Shown: positions 55,672-64,000 of the stretch, in pieces
Layout: each line of letters starts with the position of its first letter
Position numbering within the stretch: the stretch's first letter is position 1
Assembly (NCBI RefSeq): GCF_002086285.1
Contig: NZ_MVHU01000016.1
Span: 1-64,000, forward strand
From: Mycolicibacter kumamotonensis
Lineage (GTDB): Bacteria > Actinomycetota > Actinomycetes > Mycobacteriales > Mycobacteriaceae
Reading direction: 5' to 3'
DNA length: 64,000 bases
Position numbers and translations under genes: made by a program
Notes under the pieces: model-generated
The model's input: only the letters and a program-made list of their open reading frames with translations
What the model was told of the DNA's origin: nothing
Database searches by the model: none

Positions 55672-56337
55672 CTAACCGGCGTGTGCGCCCGGTGCCCGAA
55701 CCACCAGCGGCACCCCGGGGAAGTACGCGGCCATCTCGGTACGGGCACGGCGCAGCGCGGCGGTGCCGTAGCCCTTCTTGCGATGTTCGGGATGGATCCA
55801 GATCCGCACGTTGACCTCGCCGTGGTTGAGGTCGCCGAAGACCATGCCGATCTTCTGCGCGCCGTCGATGGCGACGAACAACGCGGCGTCCTCGTCATCG
55901 ACCCGGGTCAGCGCGGAGCGGATCTCGTCGTCGAGAACCCCGGCCGGAGCGCCGGACCCGTCGCCGCTGGCGCCGACGTCGGTGGTGCGCAGCTCGAAGA
56001 TGTCGCGGTCGGGCTCGCCGGCGAACGGGCGCAGCACCAGCGCCTCACCGGAGCTTGCCGGGCGATCGCCGAGGGTGAACGTCAGCTCGTTGTTCAGGTC
56101 GTCGAGCTCGGCGGCGATCCTGCTCCGGGAATCCCTGGTCAGTTGATCCAGCGACATCCCGATCACCGCTTCGCAGCCGGCCGGTGAGGTGCCGAGCAGG
56201 TTCGCGATCGCCTGCACGGCAGACCCGCGGTCGTCGGAGTCCACGATCACGTCGAGTACCTCGTGGCGACGTTCCATGGCTTTGAGCAGGGCGTCGGTGA
56301 TCTCCCGACGGGAGACGGCGCGGTCGACAGCGGTCAT
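55672..56337 (-). CDS. GNAT acetyltransferase with GyrA-like N-terminal helical segment
   Basis: 221 residues from ATG 56337. The C-terminal ~120 residues are a GNAT domain (VNVRIWIHPEHRKKGYGTAALRRA, acetyl-CoA loop). The first ~80 residues (ITDALLKAMERRHEVLDVIV, NLLGTSPAGCEAVIGMSLDQLTRDSRSRIAAELDDL, described at residues 12-78) closely resemble the coiled-coil/C-gate helices of DNA gyrase subunit A and topoisomerase IV ParC. Such a fusion suggests a DNA gyrase-related or dimerising role. It occupies the place of fdhD-fdhF in M. tuberculosis order. Substrate unknown. Confidence 0.82.
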   Translation of the reverse strand: MTAVDRAVSRREITDALLKAMERRHEVLDVIVDSDDRGSAVQAIANLLGTSPAGCEAVIGMSLDQLTRDSRSRIAAELDDLNNELTFTLGDRPASSGEALVLRPFAGEPDRDIFELRTTDVGASGDGSGAPAGVLDDEIRSALTRVDDEDAALFVAIDGAQKIGMVFGDLNHGEVNVRIWIHPEHRKKGYGTAALRRARTEMAAYFPGVPLVVRAPGAHAG

Positions 56338-56378
56338 GCCAGTCAGCCTAGACCGAAGACGACGGTGCCGCTGCGCTG

Positions 56379-56684
56379 TTATTCGGGCAGCCGCAGCTCG
56401 GGCTTTTCGACCTCTTCGATGTTGACGTCTTTGAACGTGACCACCCGTACCTGCTTGACGAACCGCGCTGGACGGTACATGTCCCACACCCACGCGTCAG
56501 CGAGCCGCAGCTCGAAATACACCTCGCCGTCGGCGTTGCGCGGCACCATCTCCACACTGTTGGCCAGGTAGAACCGCCGCTCGGTTTCCACGACGTAACT
56601 GAACTGCCCCACGATGTCCTTGTATTCGCGGTACAGCGAGAGTTCCATCTCGGTTTCGTACTTCTCGAGATCCTCGGCACTCAT
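56379..56684 (-). CDS. DUF2469 protein (Rv2901c-like)
   Basis: 101 residues, acidic, strongly conserved in actinobacteria: [38 protein letters not shown] and [17 protein letters not shown]. No catalytic motif is evident. Its start overlaps the rnhB stop, and conservation next to rnhB and lepB suggests a linked housekeeping role. Function unknown. Confidence 0.9.
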   Translation of the reverse strand: MSAEDLEKYETEMELSLYREYKDIVGQFSYVVETERRFYLANSVEMVPRNADGEVYFELRLADAWVWDMYRPARFVKQVRVVTFKDVNIEEVEKPELRLPE

Positions 56685-57388
56685 CTGCTCAGTTGTCCTT
56701 CTGCTCGGTTCGTCACCATTGTCCCTGTCGCCGCCGCGGCCGGCACCGCCACGCTGCGCACGTTGATGAACGAGTAGCGGTGCTGGCTGCACGGCCCCAG
56801 TGCCGCCAGCGCCGCGGTGTGCGCGGCGGTGGAGTAACCCTTGTGCTCGGCGAAGCCGTACCCGGGGTCGTCCAGCGCCGCCATGTACCGGTCCCGGGTG
56901 ACCTTGGCCAGCACGCTCGCCGCGGCGATGCAGGCCGCCGCGCCGTCACCGCCGATCACCGGAAGCGACGGCATCGGCAGGCCCGGCACCCGGAATCCGT
57001 CGCACAGCACGTAACCGGGCCGCAGCGCCAGCCCCGCCACCGCGCGCCGCATGCCTTCGATGTTGGCCGCGTGCACCCCGCGCACGTCGACGTCGGCCGG
57101 CGAGATGAACACCACGTGGTAGGCCAGCGCATGCCGGCGAATCACCGGAAACAGCTGTTCACGAGCGTTGGCGGTGAGCTTCTTGGAGTCGTCGAGCGCC
57201 GCCAGCGCGGCGGGACGGCCCGGGCCGAGCACACAGGCGGCCACCACCAGCGGTCCGGCGCAGGCGCCCCGGCCCACCTCGTCGACCCCGGCCACCGGGC
57301 CCAGCCCACTGCGGTAGAGCGCCGACTCCAAGGTGCGCAGGCCCGGTGAGCGGCGGATCACCGGGCGCGGCGGCCAGGCCCGGGTCAT
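56681..57388 (-). CDS. rnhB: Ribonuclease HII
   Basis: Cuts RNA in RNA-DNA hybrids and removes misincorporated ribonucleotides. 235 residues. The DEDD active site is seen in [15 protein letters not shown] (Asp, Glu), LDDSKKL, and CDGF with [13 protein letters not shown] downstream. A ~30-residue mycobacterial C-terminal tail is present. ATG 57388, 3 bp past lepB. Confidence 0.96.
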   Translation of the reverse strand: MTRAWPPRPVIRRSPGLRTLESALYRSGLGPVAGVDEVGRGACAGPLVVAACVLGPGRPAALAALDDSKKLTANAREQLFPVIRRHALAYHVVFISPADVDVRGVHAANIEGMRRAVAGLALRPGYVLCDGFRVPGLPMPSLPVIGGDGAAACIAAASVLAKVTRDRYMAALDDPGYGFAEHKGYSTAAHTAALAALGPCSQHRYSFINVRSVAVPAAAATGTMVTNRAEGQLSR

Positions 57389-57391
57389 CGC

Positions 57392-58240
57392 CTAAGGCCC
57401 CTGCTGCGGGTTGATCGCTTTCACCGGCCCCCACCGCGACGGCGGCCAGGCGATGAACCGGGTCTTGCCGATGACATTGCCCACGGGCACGGTGCCGGCG
57501 TCGAGGTTGTCGCCGGTGCACAGGATCCGGTGCTGCAGATCGGGCTGGATCGCCACGGTGTCGCAGTGCGCACGGGAATCCGACGAGTGGGTGCGGTTGT
57601 CGCCCATCACCCACAACCGGCCTTCCGGCACGGTCACCGGTCCGAACTCGTTGCCCAGGCAGGGATAGACCATCGGGTCGACCATCAGCGTGGCCGGATT
57701 CAGGTACGGCTCGTCGAGCACCTTGCCGTCGACGGTCAGGCCGGTGTCGTTGCGACACTGCACGGTCTGGCCGCCCACGGCGATGACCCGTTTGACCAGA
57801 TCGTTCTCGTCGGGCGGGACGAACCCGATGAAGGACAGGGCGTTCTGCACCCAGCGCACGGCGGCGTTGTCCGACCGGATCGACTTGTAGCCGACGTTCC
57901 ACGACGGCGGGCCGCGGAAGACGATGACGTCCCCGGGACGCGGGGAGGTGAACCGGTAGGTGACCTTGTCGACCATGATCCGGTCACCGACGCAGCCGTG
58001 GCAGCCGTGCAGCGTCGGTTCCATCGACTCCGACGGGATCAGGTACGGCCGCGCCACGAACGTCAGCACCAGGTAGTAGAGCACCAGTGCGATCGCCACC
58101 AGCACGACCGACTCGCGCAGCGTGCTGTGCTTGCGGTCCTCGGGGGCGGGCGTCTCCGACGCGGCGGCCTCGGGCTGGTCGGCTTCGGGCTGGTCGGCCT
58201 CGGCAGAGTTCTCGGGTGACGAGCCCGTGGTTTCGGTCAC
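57392..58240 (-). CDS. lepB: Signal peptidase I
   Basis: Membrane serine protease removing Sec and Tat signal peptides. 282 residues: an acidic cytosolic tail with an EADQP duplication (15-30), one TM segment (about 42-65), nucleophile Ser72 in IPSESMEPTL, general-base Lys in DLVKRVIAVGG near residue 150, and WVMGDNRTHSSDSR. The start is GTG 58240. Confidence 0.97.
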   Translation of the reverse strand: MTETTGSSPENSAEADQPEADQPEAAASETPAPEDRKHSTLRESVVLVAIALVLYYLVLTFVARPYLIPSESMEPTLHGCHGCVGDRIMVDKVTYRFTSPRPGDVIVFRGPPSWNVGYKSIRSDNAAVRWVQNALSFIGFVPPDENDLVKRVIAVGGQTVQCRNDTGLTVDGKVLDEPYLNPATLMVDPMVYPCLGNEFGPVTVPEGRLWVMGDNRTHSSDSRAHCDTVAIQPDLQHRILCTGDNLDAGTVPVGNVIGKTRFIAWPPSRWGPVKAINPQQGP

Positions 58241-58300
58241 GAGATCAGGGTAGTGACCGCGTCAGCAGCACCGAAGACCGACCGGAGGAAGCCCGGCGCG

Positions 58301-58642
<342 letters not shown>

Positions 58643-59020
58643 TGCGGAAACACTTCCTAGCGGGTCGCGGCTGCCGACCGGGCCGCACGCGGGGGCGCGT
58701 GCAGACGGTAACCGAGCCGATGGGTTCGGGCATATTGTCGCATCGTGCGGTGCCCGAGACGCCGGGCCCCCCGCTGCAGAATCAACTGCCGGGCGACAAC
58801 TGCTCAATTGTGCCAGACGCGGCGCAACCAGTGAAATCGCGCAAATCGCCGCTGGTCGTACCGCCGGAACCGCCCGCAGCGTGATAAGTCTGATGGAGAG
58901 GCGGACTGCGCGGTCCCGGCGTGCACGCGGTAATCTATCCGGCGGGCCGATGGCAGCAAGCGTGGCGAGCCCGTAGATGTCGGTTACGCGACTGATACCT
59001 GTTGAGGAGGCCTACCAGCC
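58643..59020. promoter_or_regulatory. 378-bp divergent intergenic region rplS / lppW
   Basis: It contains no gene. On the rplS side the leader holds a perfect 7-bp hairpin (GCACGCG 58685-58691 with CGCGTGC 58696-58702, 4-base loop). On the lppW side TAATCT at 58931-58936 could be a -10 box, and GAGGAGG near 59003 is the lppW ribosome-binding site though spaced a little far. The rest shows nothing recognisable. Confidence 0.45.
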
Positions 59021-59929
59021 GTGCGGCCATCGATGCTCCTGCTGACCATCGTGATGGTGATCTCGACGGTGGTGTTCGGTTGCGACGAGAAGGTCTACGG
59101 CGCCTCCGCCCCCCGTCCCCCGCAGTACCGGGCGCCCGAGGTGGCACCGGTGGCCACCGCGATCGAAGCCCCCCGGGCACCCGCTATTCCGCCGGTCGCC
59201 GTGGTAGACGGATTGGCCGCACGCATGCAGGACGCCACCGAGGAAGCGGCCAAGGCCGGCGCCACCATCTCGGTGGCCGTGCTGGACCGGATCTCGCACC
59301 AATTGGTCACCAACGGCAACACCCGGCCCATTGCCACCGCCTCGGTGGCCAAGCTGTTCATCGCCGACGACCTGTTGGTCCACCAGCCAGAGGCGGCATT
59401 GTCCGCCGATGACCAGGCCGCCCTGGACGTCATGTTGCGGTCCTCCGATGACGGGGCCGCCGAGACGTTCTGGAACCTGCACGGCGGTAATGCGATCGTC
59501 ACCCGGGTGGCGAGCCGCTACGGGCTGGCCGGCACCTCGCCGCCGTCCAACGGCGCCTGGTGGAACACGATCAGCACCGCACCGGACCTGGCGCGCTACT
59601 ACGACATGCTGCTCAACGGTTCCGGTGGCCTGCCGGCGGACCGGGCCAACATGATCGTCAACGACCTGGCGCAGTCCACCCCGACCGGAATCGACGGCTA
59701 CCCGCAGCGGTTCGGGATTCCGGAGGGTCTGTTCAACGAGCCGGTGGCCGTCAAGCAGGGCTGGATGTGCTGCATCGGCAACAACTGGATGCACCTGTCG
59801 ACCGGCGTGGTCGGCGCTGACCGTCGCTACGTGGTGGTGATCGAGTCACTGCAGCCCAGCGACGACGCCACCGCGCGCGCCACGATCACCCAGGCCGTCA
59901 AGACGATCTTCCCCGGCGGCCGGATCTAG
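59021..59929 (+). CDS. lppW: Lipoprotein LppW, beta-lactamase/PBP-like fold
   Basis: 302 residues from GTG 59021. Signal with lipobox-like VVFGC near residue 21. The mature part has a class A beta-lactamase-like fold: SxxK in ATASVAKLF near residue 108, [11 protein letters not shown], and KQGWMCC near 245 in the KTG position (KQG). The altered third motif suggests it does not hydrolyse beta-lactams and may bind peptidoglycan. Conserved neighbour of trmD in mycobacteria; the ends converge with a 4-bp overlap. Confidence 0.92.
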   Translation: MRPSMLLLTIVMVISTVVFGCDEKVYGASAPRPPQYRAPEVAPVATAIEAPRAPAIPPVAVVDGLAARMQDATEEAAKAGATISVAVLDRISHQLVTNGNTRPIATASVAKLFIADDLLVHQPEAALSADDQAALDVMLRSSDDGAAETFWNLHGGNAIVTRVASRYGLAGTSPPSNGAWWNTISTAPDLARYYDMLLNGSGGLPADRANMIVNDLAQSTPTGIDGYPQRFGIPEGLFNEPVAVKQGWMCCIGNNWMHLSTGVVGADRRYVVVIESLQPSDDATARATITQAVKTIFPGGRI

Positions 59930-60627
59930 CGGACTTCGTCCCCGCCGAGTAGGTCCGGGCGGCGTTCTTTGGTGCGCTGCAACGCCGCCTCATGCCGCCA
60001 GGCGTAGATGCGCGCGTGGTCGCCCGAGAGCAGCACCTCCGGGACGTCGAGTCCGCGCCAACTCGGCGGCCGGGTGTAGCTCGGTCCCTCCAGCAGTCCA
60101 TCGCGATCCGGGGAATGCGAATCATCCTGACGTGACACCGGATTGCCCAAAACCCCGGGCATCAGCCGCAGCACCGCTTCGAGCATCACCAGTACCGCGG
60201 ACTCACCGCCGGCCAGCACGTAATCGCCGATCGAGACTTCTTCGACCCGCATCCGCCGGGCGGCGTCGTCAGCGACCCGCTGGTCGATGCCCTCATAGCG
60301 GCCGCAGGCGAACACCAGGTGCTGCTCGTGGCTCCACCGCTCGGCGGAGGCCTGGTCGAACAGTGCACCCGCGGGAGTGGGAATGACCAGAAGTGTTTGC
60401 TCCGAACAGATTTCGTCGAGAGCTTCGCCCCACACCGGCGCCCTCATCACCATCCCCGGACCGCCGCCGTACGGGGTGTCGTCGACCGAGCGGTGTACAT
60501 CGTGGGTCCAGCGCCGCAGATCGTGAACCCCCAACTCGACCAGCCCCGACTCGATCGCCCTGCCCGGCAACGATTGCCGGATCGGGTCCAGGTAGTCCGG
60601 GAAGATGGTGACGACGTCGACCCTCAC
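59926..60627 (-). CDS. trmD: tRNA (guanine37-N1)-methyltransferase
   Basis: Methylates G37 next to the anticodon, keeping the reading frame. 233 residues from GTG 60627, which overlaps the rimM stop (GTGA); the longer frame to 60666 is not used. SPOUT-knot motifs: [56 protein letters not shown] and HARIYAWR. Confidence 0.97.
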   Translation of the reverse strand: MRVDVVTIFPDYLDPIRQSLPGRAIESGLVELGVHDLRRWTHDVHRSVDDTPYGGGPGMVMRAPVWGEALDEICSEQTLLVIPTPAGALFDQASAERWSHEQHLVFACGRYEGIDQRVADDAARRMRVEEVSIGDYVLAGGESAVLVMLEAVLRLMPGVLGNPVSRQDDSHSPDRDGLLEGPSYTRPPSWRGLDVPEVLLSGDHARIYAWRHEAALQRTKERRPDLLGGDEVR

Positions 60628-61145
60628 GGTGACAGATCCAACAGCCCGTCGGGCGGGTCGATGCACACCAGCTGCTCGGCCAGCGACACCGAGGTGACGA
60701 TCGCGGACACGAACGGCACCAGCAGTTCACCGCCGCCGGTACGCCGGACCGACAGCAGCTCGCCGGCCCCGGTGTGCAGCACCTCGGTCACCGTGCCGAG
60801 GTCCTCCCCCGCCTCGGTGCGCACCCGCAGCCCTTCCAGCTGGTGGTCGTAGTAGGTGTCGTCCTCATCGATCGGCGGCAGATCTGCCGAGTCGATCACC
60901 AGCAGACTGCCGCGCAAGGCGTCGGCCGCATCCCGGTCCGATACCCCGGCCAGGCGCACCAACAGCCGGGCACCATGCGGGCGCGCGGATTCCACGATGA
61001 AATCGCGCTGCCGCTCACCGCGCTTTTGAGCGTGCAGTGTCGCACCCGGGGCGAACCGGAGTTCGGGGTCGTCAGTGCGGACGTCGACGACGACCTCGCC
61101 GGTGATGCCGTGGGCCTTGACCACCCGCCCGACCGTCAGCTCCAT
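60624..61145 (-). CDS. rimM: 16S rRNA processing protein RimM
   Basis: 30S maturation factor that binds S19. 173 residues: N-terminal barrel ([24 protein letters not shown]) and C-terminal PRC-like barrel ([34 protein letters not shown]). It follows the KH gene by 11 bp in the rpsP-KH-rimM-trmD operon. Confidence 0.97.
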   Translation of the reverse strand: MELTVGRVVKAHGITGEVVVDVRTDDPELRFAPGATLHAQKRGERQRDFIVESARPHGARLLVRLAGVSDRDAADALRGSLLVIDSADLPPIDEDDTYYDHQLEGLRVRTEAGEDLGTVTEVLHTGAGELLSVRRTGGGELLVPFVSAIVTSVSLAEQLVCIDPPDGLLDLSP

Positions 61146-61156
61146 GAGCCGGCCGG

Positions 61157-61399
61157 CTAGCGGTCGGTGTCGACCACGTCCACGCGAATGCCGCGTCCAC
61201 CGATACCGGCAACGAGGGTGCGCAACGCGGTGGCGGTGCGACCGCCACGACCGATCACCTTGCCGAGATCGTCGGGGTGCACATGCACCTCGACGGTGCG
61301 GCCGCGCCGGTTGGTCACCATGTCGACCCGGACGTCGTCGGGGTTGTCGACGATGCCGCGCACCAAGTGCTCGACGGCATCTGCCACCACTGCACTCAC
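61157..61399 (-). CDS. KH-domain RNA-binding protein (KhpA-like)
   Basis: 80 residues forming one KH domain with the GxxG loop in [16 protein letters not shown]. KhpA proteins bind RNA and influence cell division and translation; in mycobacteria the gene lies between rpsP and rimM as here (Rv2908c). ATG start at 61399, 8 bp past rpsP. Confidence 0.95.
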   Translation of the reverse strand: MSAVVADAVEHLVRGIVDNPDDVRVDMVTNRRGRTVEVHVHPDDLGKVIGRGGRTATALRTLVAGIGGRGIRVDVVDTDR

Positions 61400-61407
61400 G
61401 GTCGCGC

Positions 61408-61923
61408 TCAGCTCTCGGCGGCCGGCTCGGCGGCCTCAGCAGCGGGGGTCTCGGCCGCGGCCTCTTCCGCCGGGGCCTCAGCCTTGGTGTCGTCCTTGGC
61501 TTCGTCCTTAGCCTCGTCCTTGGCCTTCTTGGCGGGCGCCTTCTTCTTCTTGGCCGTGGTGGCCTCGGTGGTCGGGCCGCCCTCGGCCTCGGCCAGCGCG
61601 GCGTTGAACAGCTCCAGCTTGCTCGGCTTGGCCGGCTTGACCTTCAGCTTGCCCTCGGCGCCGGGCAGGCCCTTGAACTTCTGCCAGTCGCCGGTGATCT
61701 TCAGCAGCTTGAGCACCGGCTCGGTGGGCTGAGCCCCGACCGACAGCCAGTACTGGGCGCGCTCCGAGTTGATCTCGATCAGGCTCGGCTCTTCCTTGGG
61801 GTGGTAGCGGCCGATGACCTCGATGGAGCGGCCGTCCCGGCGGGTGCGCGCGTCGGCGACCGCGATGCGGTACTGCGGATTGCGGATCTTGCCGAGCCGG
61901 GTCAGCTTGATTTTGACAGCCAT
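61408..61923 (-). CDS. rpsP: 30S ribosomal protein S16 with extended C-terminus
   Basis: 171 residues. The first ~85 are S16 ([52 protein letters not shown]). The rest is a Lys/Ala/Glu-rich tail ([19 protein letters not shown], then Glu/Ala repeats), common in mycobacteria. The first gene of its operon; 167 bp upstream hold its promoter. Confidence 0.97.
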   Translation of the reverse strand: MAVKIKLTRLGKIRNPQYRIAVADARTRRDGRSIEVIGRYHPKEEPSLIEINSERAQYWLSVGAQPTEPVLKLLKITGDWQKFKGLPGAEGKLKVKPAKPSKLELFNAALAEAEGGPTTEATTAKKKKAPAKKAKDEAKDEAKDDTKAEAPAEEAAAETPAAEAAEPAAES

Positions 61924-62090
61924 GAATCACTCCTGGGTAGCACGCTGCAATTCAGCGATACAGGCGGACTTGCCCGCATCCGGTTTTGCCTCGCGTGTTG
62001 TGCCGCGACACCGCACGCCCTCAACGGGCACGGTCGCACGGCGGACCGCCGCCTATTGTGCCAGAACCGGCCCGCCAGGCAGAAATCGCC

Positions 62091-62510
62091 TCAGGGCAGC
62101 TTCTCGAAGCACTTGGTCTCGACGCGCCGCGTCATCCGCCAGCCGTCGGCGGTCCGGACGAACGCGTCGTCGTACCACAGACCCAGCAGCATGGTCGCCG
62201 GCTTGTCACCGCCGAACACCATCGGGTTGAAGCAGAAGGTGCGTGCGGTCGCGGTGTCCCCATCCACCCGGATCGACGGCAGGCCCAGCATGTGGGCGTA
62301 GCCGGCGAAGTTGGGCAGCACCTCCGCCAGCCACACCTTCACCTGCGGGTAGTGCCCTTCGATGCCGCCCATGGCGCGGTAGTCGATGTAGGCGTCATCG
62401 GTGAAGACCGCGTCGAGGTCATCGAAGTTGCGGGTATCGATGGCGGTGGAGTAGTCGACGAGCAGCTGCTGGATCTGCCACCGATCCGAGATTTCGGCCT
62501 GGCTCAACAT
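62091..62510 (-). CDS. SnoaL/NTF2-like protein (Rv2910c-like)
   Basis: 139 residues from ATG 62510. SnoaL_4-type fold: EISDRWQIQQLLVDYSTAIDTRNFDDLDAVFTDDAYIDY (residues 5-43), WYDDAFVRTADGWRMTRR at the C-terminus. Members are cyclases, hydratases or ring-cleaving enzymes, and the pocket residues cannot be assigned here. It diverges from dacB2 across 47 bp. Confidence 0.85.
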   Translation of the reverse strand: MLSQAEISDRWQIQQLLVDYSTAIDTRNFDDLDAVFTDDAYIDYRAMGGIEGHYPQVKVWLAEVLPNFAGYAHMLGLPSIRVDGDTATARTFCFNPMVFGGDKPATMLLGLWYDDAFVRTADGWRMTRRVETKCFEKLP

Positions 62511-62557
62511 TCCTCGATTGAACACTGCGGTGATAGCGGGCGGTAAGGTAACCGGCC

Positions 62558-63427
62558 ATGCGGAAACTTCTGGCCGCAATCGCGGCTGTACTTGCCGTGC
62601 TCGCCACCACCGCGGTAACCGCGTCCGCGGATGTCGCCCAGCCCCTCGGCTCGGCACCGATTCCGGCCGGTCCCGCCCCGAACTGGCTCATCGCCGACCT
62701 GGACTCCGGGCAGGTGCTCGCCGAGCAGAACGGGTACGCCGCCACCCCACCGGCCAGCACGATCAAGGTGCTGCTTGCCCTGGTGGTGCTCGATGAACTG
62801 AACCTCGACGACACCGTGATCGCCAGCCCGGCCGACACCGCGGTGGAGTGCAACTGCGTCGGGATCAAGCCCGGCCGCAGTTACACCGCGCGCCAGCTGT
62901 TGGAGGGCCTGCTGCTGGTGTCGGGCAACGACGCCGCCAATGCGCTCGCGGACATGCTCGGCGGGCCGGAGGCGGCCGTGGCGAAGATGAACGCCAAGGC
63001 GGCCGCGGTCGGCGCGACCAACACGCACGCCAGCACGCCGTCCGGACTGGACGGCCCCGGCGGCCCGGGTGCGACCACCCCGCACGATTTGGCCGTGATC
63101 TTCCGGGCGGCGATGGCCAATCCGGTGTTCGCGCAGATCACCGCGCAGCCGGCGGCGATGTTCCCCACCGAGTCCGGCGAGCGCCCGATCGTCAACATGA
63201 ACGAGCTGTTGCACCGCTACCCGGGCGCGATCGGCGGCAAGACCGGGTTCACCGACGCCGCCCGCAAGACCTACGTCGGCGCGGCGGACCGTGACGGCCG
63301 TCGGCTGGTGGTCGCGATGATGTATGGGCTGATCCACGAGGGTGGCCCGACCTACTGGGATCAGGCCGGCGCCCTGCTGGATTGGGGTTTCGCGCAGGGC
63401 CCGATGTCGGGAGTCGGCAGCCTGTAG
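62558..63427 (+). CDS. dacB2: D-alanyl-D-alanine carboxypeptidase (DacB2-like)
   Basis: Exported penicillin-binding protein that trims the fifth D-Ala from peptidoglycan stems. 289 residues, signal peptide 1-24 (cleavage after ASA). Active-site motifs: SxxK in PPASTIKVLLAL, SGN in LLVSGNDAANALAD, and KTG in IGGKTGFTDAARK. No C-terminal membrane anchor is evident. Equivalent of Rv2911. Confidence 0.95.
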   Translation: MRKLLAAIAAVLAVLATTAVTASADVAQPLGSAPIPAGPAPNWLIADLDSGQVLAEQNGYAATPPASTIKVLLALVVLDELNLDDTVIASPADTAVECNCVGIKPGRSYTARQLLEGLLLVSGNDAANALADMLGGPEAAVAKMNAKAAAVGATNTHASTPSGLDGPGGPGATTPHDLAVIFRAAMANPVFAQITAQPAAMFPTESGERPIVNMNELLHRYPGAIGGKTGFTDAARKTYVGAADRDGRRLVVAMMYGLIHEGGPTYWDQAGALLDWGFAQGPMSGVGSL

Positions 63428-63448
63428 GACCCGGCCGTCCCCGGCGCG

Positions 63449-63502
63449 AGCAGACGCAGAATCGCCTAAATCCCCGGGCCGCAGTGCGAGTCTGTGTCTG
63501 CT
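63449..63502. repeat. Intergenic inverted repeat, copy 2 of a dispersed hairpin
   Basis: The arms AGCAGACGCAGAATCGC (63449-63465) and GCGAGTCTGTGTCTGCT (63486-63502) pair at 15 of 17 positions. The left arm is almost the same as the right arm of the element at 6467-6518. It lies between the convergent ends of dacB2 and the amidohydrolase, where a two-way terminator would be expected. Confidence 0.7.
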
Positions 63503-63516
63503 GGGCGGTGAAGCGG

Positions 63517-64000
63517 TCAGTACACCCGGCCGCGCAGCATCACCAGGTCTGGGCTCCGCAGTACCTCGGGCCCGGTACGCGGATCCTCGGCGAAGCACAG
63601 CAGATCGGCCGACGCGCCGTGCTCCAGCCCCTGCGCGCCCAACCAGCGCCGGGCAGCCCAGCAGGCCGCTCCGAGCGCCTCGGTGGCGCTGAGCCCGACA
63701 CCGGTCAAGGCGTGCACCTCGTCGGCGATCCGGCCGTGGGCGATCATGCCGCCGGCGTCGGTGCCCGCGTAGATCGGTACCCCGGCTTCCCGGACGGCGC
63801 CGATGCGCGACCGGCAGCTGGCGTGCAGCGCCCGCATGTGCGCGGCATACGTGGGGTACTTGGCCGCCGAATCGGCGATGCCGGGGAAGTTTTCGATGTT
63901 GATCAGTGTCGGCACCAGCGCGGTGCCGTGGGCCAGCATCAGCGCGATGATGTCGTCGGTGATACCGGTGCCGTGCTCGATGCAGTCGATGCCGGCGTTG
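63517..64000 (-). CDS. Amidohydrolase, C-terminal part (cut by window edge)
   Basis: The last ~160 residues of a metal-dependent hydrolase (TIM barrel). CIEHGTGITDD carries a metal-ligand His, and IYAGTDAGGMIAHG carries the conserved Asp of the fifth metal motif. The frame stays open to the window end, so the N-terminus lies beyond 64000. The internal ATG at 63939 is not the start. Synteny points to Rv2915c. Substrate unknown. Confidence 0.88.
   Translation of the reverse strand, partial: NAGIDCIEHGTGITDDIIALMLAHGTALVPTLINIENFPGIADSAAKYPTYAAHMRALHASCRSRIGAVREAGVPIYAGTDAGGMIAHGRIADEVHALTGVGLSATEALGAACWAARRWLGAQGLEHGASADLLCFAEDPRTGPEVLRSPDLVMLRGRVY

Overview
The window is high-GC actinobacterial chromosome, almost certainly from a non-tuberculous member of the Mycobacteriaceae. 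The evidence is mycothione reductase, an EfpA-type efflux pump, a FadD/FAAL long-chain fatty acid activator, LppW, the Rip1 site-2 protease, and a gene order that follows (from memory) the M. tuberculosis block Rv2839c to Rv2915c from end to end. Species cannot be fixed from the sequence alone.

Layout. 1-3195: rimP-nusA-ylxR-infB translation/transcription operon on the minus strand (infB runs off the left edge), interrupted between nusA and ylxR by a small secreted-protein gene. 3370-4688: a Tat-type lipoprotein, a DUF4439 protein and a DUF732 secreted protein. 4685-12468 (minus): proS, two tandem efpA-type MFS genes (the downstream one broken by a 43-bp tandem duplication), cysG and mqo. 12542-15743 (plus): mycothione reductase and a FadE-type acyl-CoA dehydrogenase. 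15815-22659 (minus): a Puu-like set (short-chain dehydrogenase, aldehyde dehydrogenase, class I glutamine amidotransferase with a 57-bp coding VNTR, GlnA4-type ligase), preceded by a FAAL and an alpha/beta-hydrolase-like gene. 22759-30749 (minus): mapB, a DUF1707 protein, penicillin-binding lipoprotein, GNAT, ispG, rip1 and dxr (the MEP pathway genes flank the protease). 30755-34360: accessory patch with VOC protein, AraC regulator, DUF2236 oxygenase-like protein, small membrane protein, TetR regulator and a DUF2631 protein. 34403-37749 (minus): rlmN, cdsA, frr, pyrH.

37928-45223 (plus) is the most interesting block: an ArsR regulator followed by six translationally coupled genes equivalent to M. 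tuberculosis Rv0081-Rv0087 (a 'formate hydrogenlyase-like' membrane complex), placed here between pyrH and the Rv2887-type MarR gene. The large subunit has lost every NiFe-binding cysteine while the small subunit keeps its Fe-S cysteines, and no ferredoxin-like subunits are present. This makes it an energy-converting hydrogenase-related complex of unknown electron donor rather than a hydrogenase.

45254-64000: MarR, amidase, tsf-rpsB (with a structured leader), an M23 protein, xerC, an L-lactate monooxygenase-like flavoenzyme, viuB, dprA-comM-yraN, a GNAT with a GyrA-like N-terminal segment, DUF2469-rnhB-lepB-rplS, lppW, trmD-rimM-KH-rpsP, a SnoaL-like gene, dacB2 and the end of an amidohydrolase. 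No tRNA, rRNA, CRISPR array, insertion sequence or prophage was recognised. Many genes start with GTG and overlap their neighbours by 1-4 bases, so operons are tightly packed.
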